A stretch of 64,000 nt of DNA from Bdellovibrionales bacterium (GCA_016713885.1 JADJOF010000001.1:620001-684000); one strand, 5' to 3'; counted from the stretch's first letter, positions 8,721 through 17,886 are shown. The notes: generated by a model from the letters alone, not told the origin. Translations and numbers: made by a program.

Positions 8721-10232
8721 ATGAAAATTAACGAAAGTCTAACCCAATATTTAGTATTTGATAAAATTAATAAACATGGTGGCCTGCCGGCCCTCCAGGT
8801 TGACGAGGTCTCTTGCACGTACGCTCAACTTAGCGACATGATTTCTGTTTTTACAGATTATTTACTTAAGGCCGACATTAAGCCCCAAGATAGAATTCTT
8901 ATACAGCTTCCGAAGTCAGCCGAATACGTAGTATGTTTTTTGGGCATACTATCGATCGGCGCCATTGCAGTGCCGATCGATCCGAATTCGAGTTCAGAGC
9001 GACAAAGCTATGTTGCTCACGAAACATCTGCGCGCATATTTATCACAAACGAAGCAGTTGAGTTTGTGGGCTGCCCCACAATGAATGTGCAAGTTAATCT
9101 TGGGATGGCTGAAGTTATAGTTCAATGGAGCGGAGCTTTGGTTGGGCCTGTAGGCAGCATTGCGACGCTTTCATTAGAAGATACGGCAGCAATAATTTTC
9201 TCTTCGGGCTCTACGGGTAGACCGAAAGGAGTTGCTTTACGGCATCGCCATTTGCTAGCTGTCGCTGAAAATCTGGCGATTGCAGCAGATATGAAGCTTG
9301 GACATCGCGAGCTCATTTTAAGTCCAATGTGCCATACAGATGGCTGGCATAGAGTCGCTTCAACACTTCTGTCTACTGGTTGCGTAGTTATATTTAATGG
9401 TCTTTTGACCATACCAACTTTTCTTGAATTTCTCGTTAAATATAAGGTTAATGGTTTTTATACCCCACCGCCATTTGTTAGATATTTATTAATGGGTCCT
9501 GCCGAAAAAATTCGAGCGGCAAGCACGAGTCTTCAATCGGTCGAGATAGGCAGTGCTGCAATATCTCCACAGGAAATATCTGAGTTAATAAAACTTTTTC
9601 CAGGAGCTAAGTTTTTAGTACACTTCGGTCTTACTGAGTCCTCGCGTGCAACTATTCTTGACTGTAAGAAAAATCCAGAAAAATTGCATACAGTTGGAAA
9701 AGCGCCAAATGGAGTTGAGGTTCTTATAGCTGATGAGTTTGGAAAGCCAGTTAACTATGGAGTCAAAGGCGAAATTCTACTTAGGGGTTCTCAATGCACA
9801 GACACATATTGGAACCGACAAGACTTAAATAATATCGCTTTTCGAAATGCTTGGCTGAGGACTGGGGACTATGGGATTCTCGATCAAGAGGGGTTTTTAA
9901 CATATTGCGGACGTAAAGACGATATGATCAATTCAGGTGGGTTTCACTTTTTTCCAGCTGAAGTAGAGGTTGAATTGGGCCCAGTGCCTGGTTTGAAGCG
10001 CTATCTTATTTCAGGTTTGCCAGACACTAAAGGTATTTTAGGTCAAATTCCCGTGATATTTGCAGTACCAGAAGATAGTTCCACGTGGAGCGTAGAAAAA
10101 TTTTTCAAGCTTGCGCAACGTCGTCTTCCGGCCTTCAAGATTCCAAAAAGAATTATTATTGTTCCTGATATCGTAATGACATCTTCGGGTAAACCAGATA
10201 GGCAAAAAACCGTTCTGAAGTATGGTGGATGA
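8721..10232 (+). CDS. AMP-forming acyl/amino-acyl activating enzyme (ANL superfamily)
   Basis: 503 residues, the length of DltA or a short acyl-CoA ligase. The A3 phosphate loop is IIFSSGSTGRPKGVAL (near residue 157), the A8 hinge is TYCGRKDDMINSGGFHFFPAEVE, and the A10 lysine lies in TSSGKPDRQKTV at the C-terminus; all catalytic positions are present. It forms acyl-AMP and transfers the acyl group to a thiol, either CoA or, given the neighbouring carrier protein, a phosphopantetheine arm. The core MCHTDGWHR resembles fatty-acid ligases more than DltA, so the substrate cannot be named. The next gene's ATG (10222) overlaps its 3' end, so it is in an operon. Confidence 0.85.
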   Translation: MKINESLTQYLVFDKINKHGGLPALQVDEVSCTYAQLSDMISVFTDYLLKADIKPQDRILIQLPKSAEYVVCFLGILSIGAIAVPIDPNSSSERQSYVAHETSARIFITNEAVEFVGCPTMNVQVNLGMAEVIVQWSGALVGPVGSIATLSLEDTAAIIFSSGSTGRPKGVALRHRHLLAVAENLAIAADMKLGHRELILSPMCHTDGWHRVASTLLSTGCVVIFNGLLTIPTFLEFLVKYKVNGFYTPPPFVRYLLMGPAEKIRAASTSLQSVEIGSAAISPQEISELIKLFPGAKFLVHFGLTESSRATILDCKKNPEKLHTVGKAPNGVEVLIADEFGKPVNYGVKGEILLRGSQCTDTYWNRQDLNNIAFRNAWLRTGDYGILDQEGFLTYCGRKDDMINSGGFHFFPAEVEVELGPVPGLKRYLISGLPDTKGILGQIPVIFAVPEDSSTWSVEKFFKLAQRRLPAFKIPKRIIIVPDIVMTSSGKPDRQKTVLKYGG

Positions 10233-11763
10233 AGTGCAAAATTCTTTTGTAAAAAAACTCTTCTTCGAAGATGTGGAGGTGCCTGCTGAAAACTATACAG
10301 GAAGTGGCTTCAGAAATTGGTATTGCCGCATCTTTGCCGTTAGGGAAATAGAAGAATCGGCACTACTCCAGTATTGCCATTTTGCTTTCTTAATTGGATT
10401 CTGGATTAGTTTTCACGAATGGATTTACTTAAAACATATCAGTTTGGATAGTTTTGCAAGAGGGGACTATGCTTGTCTCCCTTACTTTCAAAACTGTGGG
10501 GGGCTTTATTTTTTAACAGCTCGGCCGGGAGGATATACACAAAGTCTTTTTTATGCGGGGCTTTATAGTTTAATTGGACTATCAGCATATTTTGCCATTG
10601 TTAAAAAATGGGCTGAGGCCCATTTTGTCATGATATTTCTTTTCATTTGGAAATGTTTAGTTCTATTTGTTTTGACATATCAAGTGACCCAAAACTTTGA
10701 ATACTTCCATCTGCCTTTTGTTTTTATATTCCTTTTTTGCAGCTGGAAACTCTTTTTCTTAAGGCGCATGTTTGCATTGCTATACGCTCTAGCCGCTATC
10801 GTTAAATTTAGTTCGAGTTGGGTCACGGGTTCTTATTTTTCATCCTTGAGCTTAGGGATGCCATTTTTTCCGGATGCTTTCATTCCTTACGCAACAAACT
10901 TTGTTATATTGTTGGAATCAGTTGGAAGTTGGATGCTGCTGAGCACGAATAGAAAAATTCGACTTTGGACTCTAAGTACATGGTTACTTTTTCATGTCTA
11001 TTCTATTGCTTTAGTGGGATTCCGATACCCAACGCATTGTATTCCAATTCTATTAGGATTGTTCCTACCAGATGTAAAAACTATTAGTCCTCCTTTTCGT
11101 TTGCGATCTGTGACTGGGTGGTTTGTTATTATTTGGATTCTTTTGATCAATATATTGCCGAACTTAATTGAAGGGAACAATAAGTACACCCTAGAGGGGC
11201 GTGGCTTTGGCTTCTATATGTTTGATGCCACACACCAGTGTATTTCAAATACAACAATATTTTACAAAGATGGAACTGTAGAGCGCAAAACAACCGGAAA
11301 TAGCGAAGGAATGAACCGTTGCGATCCCTATTTTACGTGGTTTCAGCTCAAGAATAAATGTTTACGACATGCCGATACTATCGACAGAATTCAATGGGAA
11401 AATTTATCTTCAATAAATGGTGGTCCATTTTACAAGATTATAAATGAACAAAACGCCTGTCTCCTAGAATACTCAGCGTTCAGGCACAACAAGTGGATTT
11501 TAGATCCAGATAGCGGGGCCGAGGCCGTGGGCTTTGCCGATAAAACATATACAAAAGACTCAAATAGCTTCAACTCAGTACCAAAAGTTTATTCAGATCC
11601 TGTTTATAAAATGAGCGCAAGTCAGGCTTTCTTTTTTGAACATGAAAAAGAAATTATTATATTTTGGAAAGTCATATGGTTCTTGGCACTTCTCGTTGCT
11701 GTCTTTGGTTGGTCTCTAAAACGCCATTTTAAAAGCGCTTTAGCCGGGAGAACTTTGAAGTGA
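10222..11763 (+). CDS. Polytopic membrane protein, HTTM-like N-terminal half
   Basis: 513 residues. The first 320 hold about eight to nine hydrophobic helices; ALAAIVKFSSSWVTGSYFSS and nearby segments recall HTTM / vitamin K-carboxylase-like membrane domains, but this is a weak resemblance. Residues about 330-475 are a polar extracytoplasmic domain with several Cys (HQCIS, NRCDPYF, NKCLRH, NACLLEY) that could form disulphides, followed by a last helix near the C-terminus. It overlaps the ligase gene by 11 bp and the next gene by one base (TGATG), so it is clearly in the same operon. Role unknown; a partner of the MBOAT protein is a reasonable guess. Confidence 0.55.
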   Translation: MVDEVQNSFVKKLFFEDVEVPAENYTGSGFRNWYCRIFAVREIEESALLQYCHFAFLIGFWISFHEWIYLKHISLDSFARGDYACLPYFQNCGGLYFLTARPGGYTQSLFYAGLYSLIGLSAYFAIVKKWAEAHFVMIFLFIWKCLVLFVLTYQVTQNFEYFHLPFVFIFLFCSWKLFFLRRMFALLYALAAIVKFSSSWVTGSYFSSLSLGMPFFPDAFIPYATNFVILLESVGSWMLLSTNRKIRLWTLSTWLLFHVYSIALVGFRYPTHCIPILLGLFLPDVKTISPPFRLRSVTGWFVIIWILLINILPNLIEGNNKYTLEGRGFGFYMFDATHQCISNTTIFYKDGTVERKTTGNSEGMNRCDPYFTWFQLKNKCLRHADTIDRIQWENLSSINGGPFYKIINEQNACLLEYSAFRHNKWILDPDSGAEAVGFADKTYTKDSNSFNSVPKVYSDPVYKMSASQAFFFEHEKEIIIFWKVIWFLALLVAVFGWSLKRHFKSALAGRTLK

Positions 11764-13118
11764 TGAAAAAATATTTTTTTAAATACTCTTTTTTTATAGG
11801 ATTCGTATGTTTGGTCGTTGGATTTCTCTACGTATACCGCAAAGATTTACAAGTGACAGATTTTGGAAAAACTTATTTATACCAACGCGAAGCCACAGAG
11901 ATATTAATTTTTGAGTGCGAAAATAGTATAACAGCTAATTATAAAAATGATTGCATATCAAAGTCAGGGGCAATGAGCGCCAGAGTGCCACTAGAACAAT
12001 TTAAAGATACTCTTGAAGACTCTTTAAGAATTCCTTCTGATTACCAATCTCTTGTTAAAAAAAATGACCGTCCTGAAAGCTACAGAAGTAGTAATCTAAA
12101 ATATTCTTCGCGACTTAGCGAACGTATCAGGCGTGAATATGATATTATTTCTGATCAAATTCAAACTTTGCCTACCAGCAAAGCGACGGAAGATCTTAAA
12201 AATTTTCTAAGGACGGCGCCTGCTGACAGAAAGGCGATTGACCAAATAAACACCATGGCTTCTGGCGTAATAAGTGAATTCCTTGGACATGGGGAGCTAA
12301 AGCGCTTTGTTTCGTATAAGGCAAGTCGTTTCGAACTTAATGCAGTTTTAGCATTTGTTGATAAGCCAGAGTTGCCTTCCGAATTTGTAAAAATTAAAAA
12401 TGCCAGGTTTTTAATGGGTAGTCCTAAAGATGAGACTAAAAGATTCGAGAATTAAAATCAGCATCAAGTGACGATTTCAAAGGATTTTGAAATTCAAAAC
12501 ACCCCGGTTACGCAAGCGCAATGGTATTCCCTAATGGGTTATAATCCGTCTCACTTTAGATTCAGAAAGAATTGCAATGAGAGTTTTAGAAAAATCGCTC
12601 ATATATCCCTTTGCCCTGAAAACCCCGTTGAAAATATTTCTTGGAACGATATTCAGCGGTTTCTACAAAGAATAAATGAAAAAAGCACCGATTACACCTA
12701 TCGATTGCCCACAGAGGCTGAATGGGAATTGGCAGCCAGGGCTGGAAAAAATGGAAAGTATTTTTTCTCAAACGAAAGCGAGATAAATACCTACGTTTGG
12801 AATGATGAGAATTCGTTCGAGCAGACACATCCGGTAAAAAGTAAACCTCCGAGCAGTCTTGGAATCTATTGTTCGCTAGGAAATGTTTGGCAATGGACTC
12901 AAGACTGGTATCAACCCGATTTGGTAGCAAAAGCAGTAGATCCTCAGGGCCCAGAGAGTGGTCTTACAAAAGTTATTCGTGGCAACAGTTGGACGGCGCC
13001 GCAAAAAATAATTCGTATTGCAAATCGCTTTAGAGCACCTCCAGGCGCTCGCTTTTCTAATCTTGGCTTTCGAATTGTTCGCGAATTGAAAACTGAGGCT
13101 ACGTATTTCGAAAAGTGA
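11763..13118 (+). pseudogene. Membrane-anchored SUMF1/FGE-fold protein with in-frame TAA
   Basis: One continuous frame of 452 codons, interrupted by TAA at 12453-12455. Before the stop: an N-terminal anchor helix (residues 5-25), a helical extracytoplasmic region, then the start of an FGE-sulfatase (SUMF1) domain, FVKIKNARFLMGSPKDE. After the stop, in the same frame: QVTISKDFEIQNTPVTQAQWY, NPVENISWNDIQRF, YRLPTEAEWELAARAG, GNVWQWTQDWY and VIRGNSWTAP...GFRIVRE, the whole rest of the domain. The two cysteines needed for formylglycine formation are absent after RGNSW, so it is a non-catalytic or non-FGE member of the fold. The stop falls exactly where relatives have a short acidic loop. Either a nonsense mutation (for example GAA or CAA to TAA), a sequence error, or readthrough. 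Confidence 0.75.
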
Positions 13119-13362
13119 GATTAGAGATATCATTAAAGGCTTTTTAACGGATCAATACTCATATATGGGCATTGAAATTACAGATAACTTAGATCTTTCA
13201 AAAAGTATTTATATTGATTCTTTAAATGCGGTAAAAGTGATTCTTTTCTTAGAAAAAACATTCAATATTCAGATTACTGGAAAAGAATTAGAATCAAAAT
13301 TTTTTTTCAGTTTAGATTTAATGACCGATCTCATTTTTAAAAAACTAACCAAGACAAAATGA
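13105..13362 (+). CDS. Acyl carrier protein, phosphopantetheine site DSL
   Basis: The ATG at 13165 gives 65 residues, but carrier-protein similarity extends upstream in frame: KSEIRDIIKGFLTDQYSY forms the missing helix 1, and the frame is open from 13090. No ATG, GTG or TTG occurs there; ATT 13105 has a GAGG site 6 nt upstream, and CTG 13093 is the alternative. The phosphopantetheine serine is in YIDSLNAVKVILFLEKTFNIQI, a clear carrier helix II. It overlaps the end of the SUMF1-like gene, so it is in the operon. With the ligase and MBOAT it completes a dlt-like activation-carrier-transfer set (DltC role). Confidence 0.8.
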   Translation: MSKSEIRDIIKGFLTDQYSYMGIEITDNLDLSKSIYIDSLNAVKVILFLEKTFNIQITGKELESKFFFSLDLMTDLIFKKLTKTK

Positions 13363-13445
13363 GTTTTATACGGCCCCTAAAGGTCGAGGGCGCCAACCAA
13401 TAGGGATTGTTCGTGAGCGATTCCGAATTCATCAATGCATAGAGA

Positions 13446-14636
13446 TCATAAGAATTTTAATATCCGATTATTTGAGCTCTGCTTTAATTTTATATACCAG
13501 AGACACAGTGGGTACATTGGTATAATAACAAAACCTGCAACACTGTAAATTAGCCAAAGTGGAAAGCCATAGGTTGTTGGCGCATAGTGCACTAGGTCCA
13601 TAGAGATTAGACGACCAAAGCAAATCACTGCCAATAGTAGTGCAAAAATATGCAATAAATAGAGATGCACAATATAGTAGAAAAGTGGAGCACGGCCCAA
13701 AATTCTTAGCAATTTCCACTGAAATTTTACGTTGCCTTCAAAAAAAGCTAGAAGGCCCATTGTTACGCCCAGTGTAAATAAAATATAATCTAATGATGCC
13801 GGATACTTCTCAATATTTAAAAATGACATGCAAGTGAGAATCCAGGTCTTTTGAAACCTCCAAGGCACTGGGTCTCCATAGATATTTACCGATTTCAAAA
13901 TTAAAAAAAGAGAGATCAATATCAACGATATATATGTGCATATCCGAATACGTTGATACTGGTACTTGTTCCAAATCATACCAAAAACATAGCCTAGCGA
14001 CATAACAAAGATCCACGGTATCAGGGGATAAGAAACTTTAACTGAATGCTGGGCGATAGAAAATAGGAGCCCTCTTTCATGCAGAAGTTTCCAGAGCCAT
14101 CCAAAAGACTGAAAATTATGAGAAGAATAAGCATCAAATGTATTGTGCCCGAAAATCACCAACAGGCTGATCACAAAAATACTTTTATCAGTGAGAAAAA
14201 TTAAAAGTGAAAGAAAAATCATTGAAATACCCATCGCCCACAAAGCTCCAAGCGATAGCGAGATGTATTCAAAAGTAAAATACCGCGCAAAATAAATAAC
14301 CGATACGTCTAGAATTATTAACCACACTCCGCGGTTAATTAAAAAAAAATGAAGATCTTCTTTTTTTTTGCCCCTAGAAAGGGAAAGGCGCGCGCCGAGG
14401 CCCGCCAAGAAGAACAAAATTGTGGCAGTAAAAAAAGTAATCCATCGGGTAAAAAACAATCCTATGCTCATTTTATCTGGGACTAAATGATCCATATAGC
14501 TTGGCAGAGTTAGGAAATCTCGACCGTGATCTAAAGTCATTAAAACTAGTGAAACGCCTCGAAGTGAATCAATTGCAGTGCTTCTACCGGGGCCTGTAGC
14601 CGTAGCAGATGATATGGACATTTTTACTTCAGACAT
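13446..14636 (-). CDS. DUF1624 / HGSNAT-like membrane acyltransferase
   Basis: 396 residues from ATG 14636 (the frame opens at TTG 14675). The N-terminal signature RSTAIDSLRGVSLVLMTLDHGRDFL is diagnostic of DUF1624 proteins, relatives of heparan-alpha-glucosaminide N-acetyltransferase. About ten hydrophobic helices follow, with a conserved-looking LGRAPLFYYIVHLYLLH near the C-terminus. Members of this clan move acyl groups across the membrane to sugars. It faces the cassette convergently (end to end with the carrier protein gene, 83 bp apart) and shares its AT-rich composition. It could supply or modify the same acceptor (inference). Confidence 0.75.
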   Translation of the reverse strand: MSEVKMSISSATATGPGRSTAIDSLRGVSLVLMTLDHGRDFLTLPSYMDHLVPDKMSIGLFFTRWITFFTATILFFLAGLGARLSLSRGKKKEDLHFFLINRGVWLIILDVSVIYFARYFTFEYISLSLGALWAMGISMIFLSLLIFLTDKSIFVISLLVIFGHNTFDAYSSHNFQSFGWLWKLLHERGLLFSIAQHSVKVSYPLIPWIFVMSLGYVFGMIWNKYQYQRIRICTYISLILISLFLILKSVNIYGDPVPWRFQKTWILTCMSFLNIEKYPASLDYILFTLGVTMGLLAFFEGNVKFQWKLLRILGRAPLFYYIVHLYLLHIFALLLAVICFGRLISMDLVHYAPTTYGFPLWLIYSVAGFVIIPMYPLCLWYIKLKQSSNNRILKFL

Positions 14637-14694
14637 TAAAATGACTCTACAATGAATTTTTATTGTTAATAACAATTTTTATGATTTTGTACCA

Positions 14695-14701
14695 CTGCTG
14701 A
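14695..14701. repeat. Target-site duplication of IS256 copy B (left)
   Basis: CTGCTGA at 14695-14701 is repeated at 16179-16185 directly outside the element. One more base (A versus C) differs if 8 bp is assumed. Confidence 0.75.
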
Positions 14702-16178
14702 GGCGATGTCCGTCGTTTAGTTGAAACTCGTCGGGCGAGTGGCGGATTGATCATGTAGTTACGCGACGTTATCTTGAGCGTCAACTGCAGCCTCATTGTT
14801 GTCGTGTTCGGTGAGTGACCGAAGCTTTACCCAGAGTCCAGGCAAGCTTGCATGACCGCGAATACGTCTCATCTTTTTCTCCGATGCCAGGCAATACGTG
14901 GCAAGCCAGCGTTGAAAATGTTCGGAGTCTCGCCAGCGCTTCACACGACGCATGTCTTCTTCAAGAAGTGAGTTCAACGATTCGATCGGGTTCGTTGTCG
15001 AGAAGAACTTCTTCAAGCTCATAGACAACTTGAGTTCGTGAATGACGAGTAGGTCGTCTTTTGCTTCGCGGTAGCTCTCCAGTGCCGAGAGATTAAGATC
15101 GCGCAGAACGCTCTCCAGCCGGTCACTCAGGACCTTTGCCTCTGACATATCCGTGGCCTCGCGAATGGCCCAGAACAGGCCCAGTGCCTTGTGGGAGTCA
15201 TCCCCGAGAGCCTTCTCGATATTGCGCCACTTATGGACATGGCAGCGGATGCGGATTGCGCGCCGACGACGACGGTCATTGCATAAGTACTTTCGTTCAG
15301 CGCCTTGTTGAGACCTGAGCCGCCATCAACGATGAAGAGTATTCCGTCGCTTTGAAGCCCGCGGTTTTCAAGATCATTCAATAGCTCAATACATGACGCC
15401 GAGTTCTCGGTGTCGGCTTAGAAAAATGCCAAGGACAAACTTTCGACCGTCAGCCGCAACGCCCATCGCAACAATGACCCCGTGCTTACGAAAACGTTTC
15501 CCGTCGATGAAAACCGCGCGAACGTCCATCGGCTTCAAGTCGCGCTTTTGTAGATCTTCGACTTTCTTCGCCGTGACGTTGATCCAGCGCTTTGAGATCT
15601 GGCTCTTCTTGAAACCAAATGAGTTTGCGATCTTTGTGACGCCTTTTTCGTAGTCGCGCTGGCTCACTTTTTTGATGCCCTCGACGAACACGGCTTGCTC
15701 AAACAATTTCGGATCTTGAAAATCCTCGTAGGTTTTCAGTCTCACTTCGCGGCCATCTTTTGTCCTGACTCTCGGCCTCTCAACGGCGACATGTTGGTTT
15801 GCGAGAATGATCGAACCCGTTTGCGTGCCCCATCTCTGATTCAACTTCCCATGCTCGTAGCGGCGGCCACAGACGTCGGTCACCTCGCGCTCCAGTTCCT
15901 GCATAAATGCCTTCACGGCTGGCGGCAGAAGCGCTGAAATCAGCAGATGCTGCGTGTCGAGCGGGCTCATTTGAAAATCTTCGAACTTGTTGGCGAGAAC
16001 TTCGTCTCGCTTTGCGTACTTGCGTGGCAATCGCTGCTTGCCTCTGCGAATCTGAGTCGGTACTTTTCCCATCGGGTGGCTCCTCTTTTTGTGCTTCGTT
16101 GACTGTGGTAAGCCATTGAAAACACTTTTGGTTGAGCCACTCAACCTTTCAAATTTCAACTACGCTGCGGACATCGCC
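14702..16178 (-). mobile_element. IS256-family insertion sequence, copy B (decayed)
   Basis: A 1477-bp element with ends GGCGATGTCCG...TAGTTGAAA matching in reverse complement with about 20 of 24 positions identical, and a 7-bp target duplication. Its transposase carries two frameshifts. It lies in the opposite orientation to copy A and is inserted at the edge of the IS3/IS256 mosaic that follows. Confidence 0.85.
14759..16072 (-). pseudogene. IS256-family transposase, two frameshifts
   Basis: Closely related to the copy A transposase, with the same N-terminal QRLPRKYAKRDEVL region, AVFIDGKRF and LFIVDGGSGL aspartates and STTNPIESLNS glutamate. The frame shifts near 15420, where one extra base lies after GGCATTT, and again near 15290 after NKALNE, where the next frame reads RKYLCNDRRRRRAIRIRCH. 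The likely start is ATG 16072, preceded by GAGGAG as in copy A. Confidence 0.88.
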
Positions 16179-16185
16179 CTGCTGA
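16179..16185. repeat. Target-site duplication of IS256 copy B (right)
   Basis: CTGCTGA, partner of 14695-14701. Confidence 0.75.
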
Positions 16186-16292
16186 CCTTCCGTCCACAAC
16201 ATTTGGAAATATCTCCAAGTCGATTGGGTGTAGCGTAAGAAAAAGTGTGTCCAAGCGGCTGCGTCAGGCTGACCAGCGAAAGGACATGAGCT

Positions 16293-16545
16293 ATGAATTT
16301 CCAGATGGGAATTATCAAAGTTGAGATCAAGATTCCAGAGCTTGTTCACGCGCTGGAGAGCTTCAAGGAGAATCGCGTCCACGCGCTTGAAGTATTGAGC
16401 CACGAAATCCGCAACGGTGTTGGTGACTTCGTGAACTCGCTTCTGCAAACCGAGATGGATTTATATCTTGGGCAAGCTGAACAATCCGCCAACAAAAGAA
16501 ATGGCATCCGGGAACGAGAATACGCGATCAAGGGCGTGGTGTCCA
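16293..16545 (+). pseudogene. N-terminal fragment of a different IS256-family transposase
   Basis: About 84 residues: ELVHALESFKENRVHALEVLSHEIRNGVGDFVNSLLQTEMDLYLGQAEQSANKRNGIREREYAIKGV. This is the N-terminal block of the IS256 branch whose members carry NKRNGYRERTY; it is not similar to copies A and B. It stops abruptly near 16545, where the opposite strand becomes IS3 transposase, so a recombination or insertion joined the two. Confidence 0.7.
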
Positions 16546-17310
16546 ATGCCACTGAGCCACAGCTTCAAGCCCTGAATCTCAATGTTGTGCTTCGTATACT
16601 TGGATGCGTTGGCACTGCCGTGGTCGGCGACGACAGTGGGCTTCATGCGCGCAGGTGGCAACAAATCAATTCGCTCGGCGGCAACAGCGTTAGTCACCAG
16701 AGCGACGACTTCAGTTTTTGTAATATGAAGATGAAATCCCCACGACAAAATCTTTCGCGAATACCAGTCGAGCAAGACCAGCAAGAACATAAATCTGCCG
16801 TCAACCGTGACCCACGTCCAGTCCATCCCCCAAAGCAGATTTTTTCTCCACGGCTCGTGCAGCAACATGTCCGCTGGTTCAATCACCGGGCGCGCCGGCT
16901 TTTGCTCAAAAGGATGGTTTAGTCCATGAGTCTTCATAATTTCTGAAACTTTCGTTTTCCCTATGAAGGCAGACCCCCTCTTCTCCAGCTGATACGCAAT
17001 TCAGCGGCAATGCCACGATGGATTTTTCTTCGCCATCGCAACCACTCGTCTCTCTTCAAGTGGTGTGATCTTATTGCGGCCTGCGCCACCTCCGTGGTTC
17101 TCTTTTGGCTCATCGCGCTTCCACCGATAGTACGACCTCGGATGGATCTGCAAATGCCCACAGATCGTCGCCACACTGTCGTGTGCCCGAGCTGCATCAA
17201 TGAAGTCACGAAGTGCTTCGCGCTGAGCCTTGCTCAAATGCCGGCCATACAATGGCCCCTCTAGACCGAGCGACTCTTTTTTTTCATTGCTTGAAGCTCG
17301 ATCGAAGTCT
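16545..17310 (-). pseudogene. IS3-family transposase OrfB, truncated and with in-frame TGA
   Basis: Reading on the minus strand: EALRDFIDAARAHDSVATICGHLQIHPRSYYRWKRDEP, then NPSWHCR, an in-frame TGA at about 17001-17003 (one base from CGA), then IAYQLEKRGSAFIGKTKVSEIM and the rve core WGMDWTWVTVDGRFMFLLVLLDWYSRKILSW with the second Asp in VVADHGSA. The protein ends at NIEIQGLKLWLSGIGH; the catalytic Glu region is lost at the junction with the IS256 fragment. Confidence 0.8.
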
Positions 17311-17587
17311 CGAGCAGAGCTTGTGACAGCCGCTCCGTTTCGACTCGCATCTCTGCTAGTGCTGGATCTTCTTTGGGCTTTGGCCCGCGCTTGATGTCTT
17401 TTAGGCTCGCAATCCCGCCCTGAAGGAATTTCTGCTTCCAGCGCGACAGCTGCGCTGGTGCTATGTTTTCCCGGCGGCACACCTGGCTTGCGCCGACACG
17501 TTCGGCCTCCAGCACCAGCTCTGCCATCTTCTCTGCCGAACGACGACTTCGCTTCTTCTTTTCTGCTCTTGAACTTTCCTGACTCAT
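17261..17587 (-). CDS. IS3-family OrfA (helix-turn-helix)
   Basis: 108 residues. RRSAEKMAELVLEAERVGASQVCRRENIAPAQLSRWKQKFLQGG is the usual IS3 OrfA helix-turn-helix, followed by a leucine-rich helix. ATG 17587; its end overlaps the OrfB frame as in IS3 elements that use a programmed shift. Complete, but its OrfB partner is broken. Confidence 0.75.
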   Translation of the reverse strand: MSQESSRAEKKKRSRRSAEKMAELVLEAERVGASQVCRRENIAPAQLSRWKQKFLQGGIASLKDIKRGPKPKEDPALAEMRVETERLSQALLETSIELQAMKKKSRSV

Positions 17588-17682
17588 TGTGGACCCCTTT
17601 TAACATGGTTGCTCTCCTTCGAGAACAGGGGCCACCTTCCAGATTTCAACAGCTTACGATGAAATCCGCACACTCTTTTGAC

Positions 17683-17886
17683 TTAAACTATCACACCAAC
17701 TGTGACGAACGAGCCCGGACAGCACAGAATATAGCCGCAATCTCCACGTTCAATGATAATTTGTTGTGGACCAATAAATACTCCGTATGAGTACGGATCA
17801 GTATCCGGTGCTAAAAAACTGCCTGTATAGCTGGATTCAAAATAGCAAGCCCCAAAGAGTTGTTCAATTGAACTGGCATTCATCAC
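17683..17886 (-). CDS. Short hypothetical protein
   Basis: 67 residues from ATG 17886, preceded by GGAGACGGTG. No membrane segment; several Cys and Tyr residues (FGACYFESSY, ERGDCGYILCCPGS). It sits alone between the IS3 remnant and the phaR terminator and may be the 5' part of a gene cut by the IS insertion. The rest of 17600-17980 shows nothing. Confidence 0.3.
   Translation of the reverse strand: MMNASSIEQLFGACYFESSYTGSFLAPDTDPYSYGVFIGPQQIIIERGDCGYILCCPGSFVTVGVIV

Noticed and set aside
15127..16159. Programmed frameshift in the IS256 copy B transposase
   Set aside because: IS256-family transposases are single frames, copy A is uninterrupted, and there are two shifts without slippery sequence plus stimulator; decay or sequence error is simpler.
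2065..16178. One 14-kb composite transposon made by IS256 copies A and B
   Set aside because: Each copy has its own flanking duplication, so each inserted separately. A composite would show the same duplication only at the outer ends.
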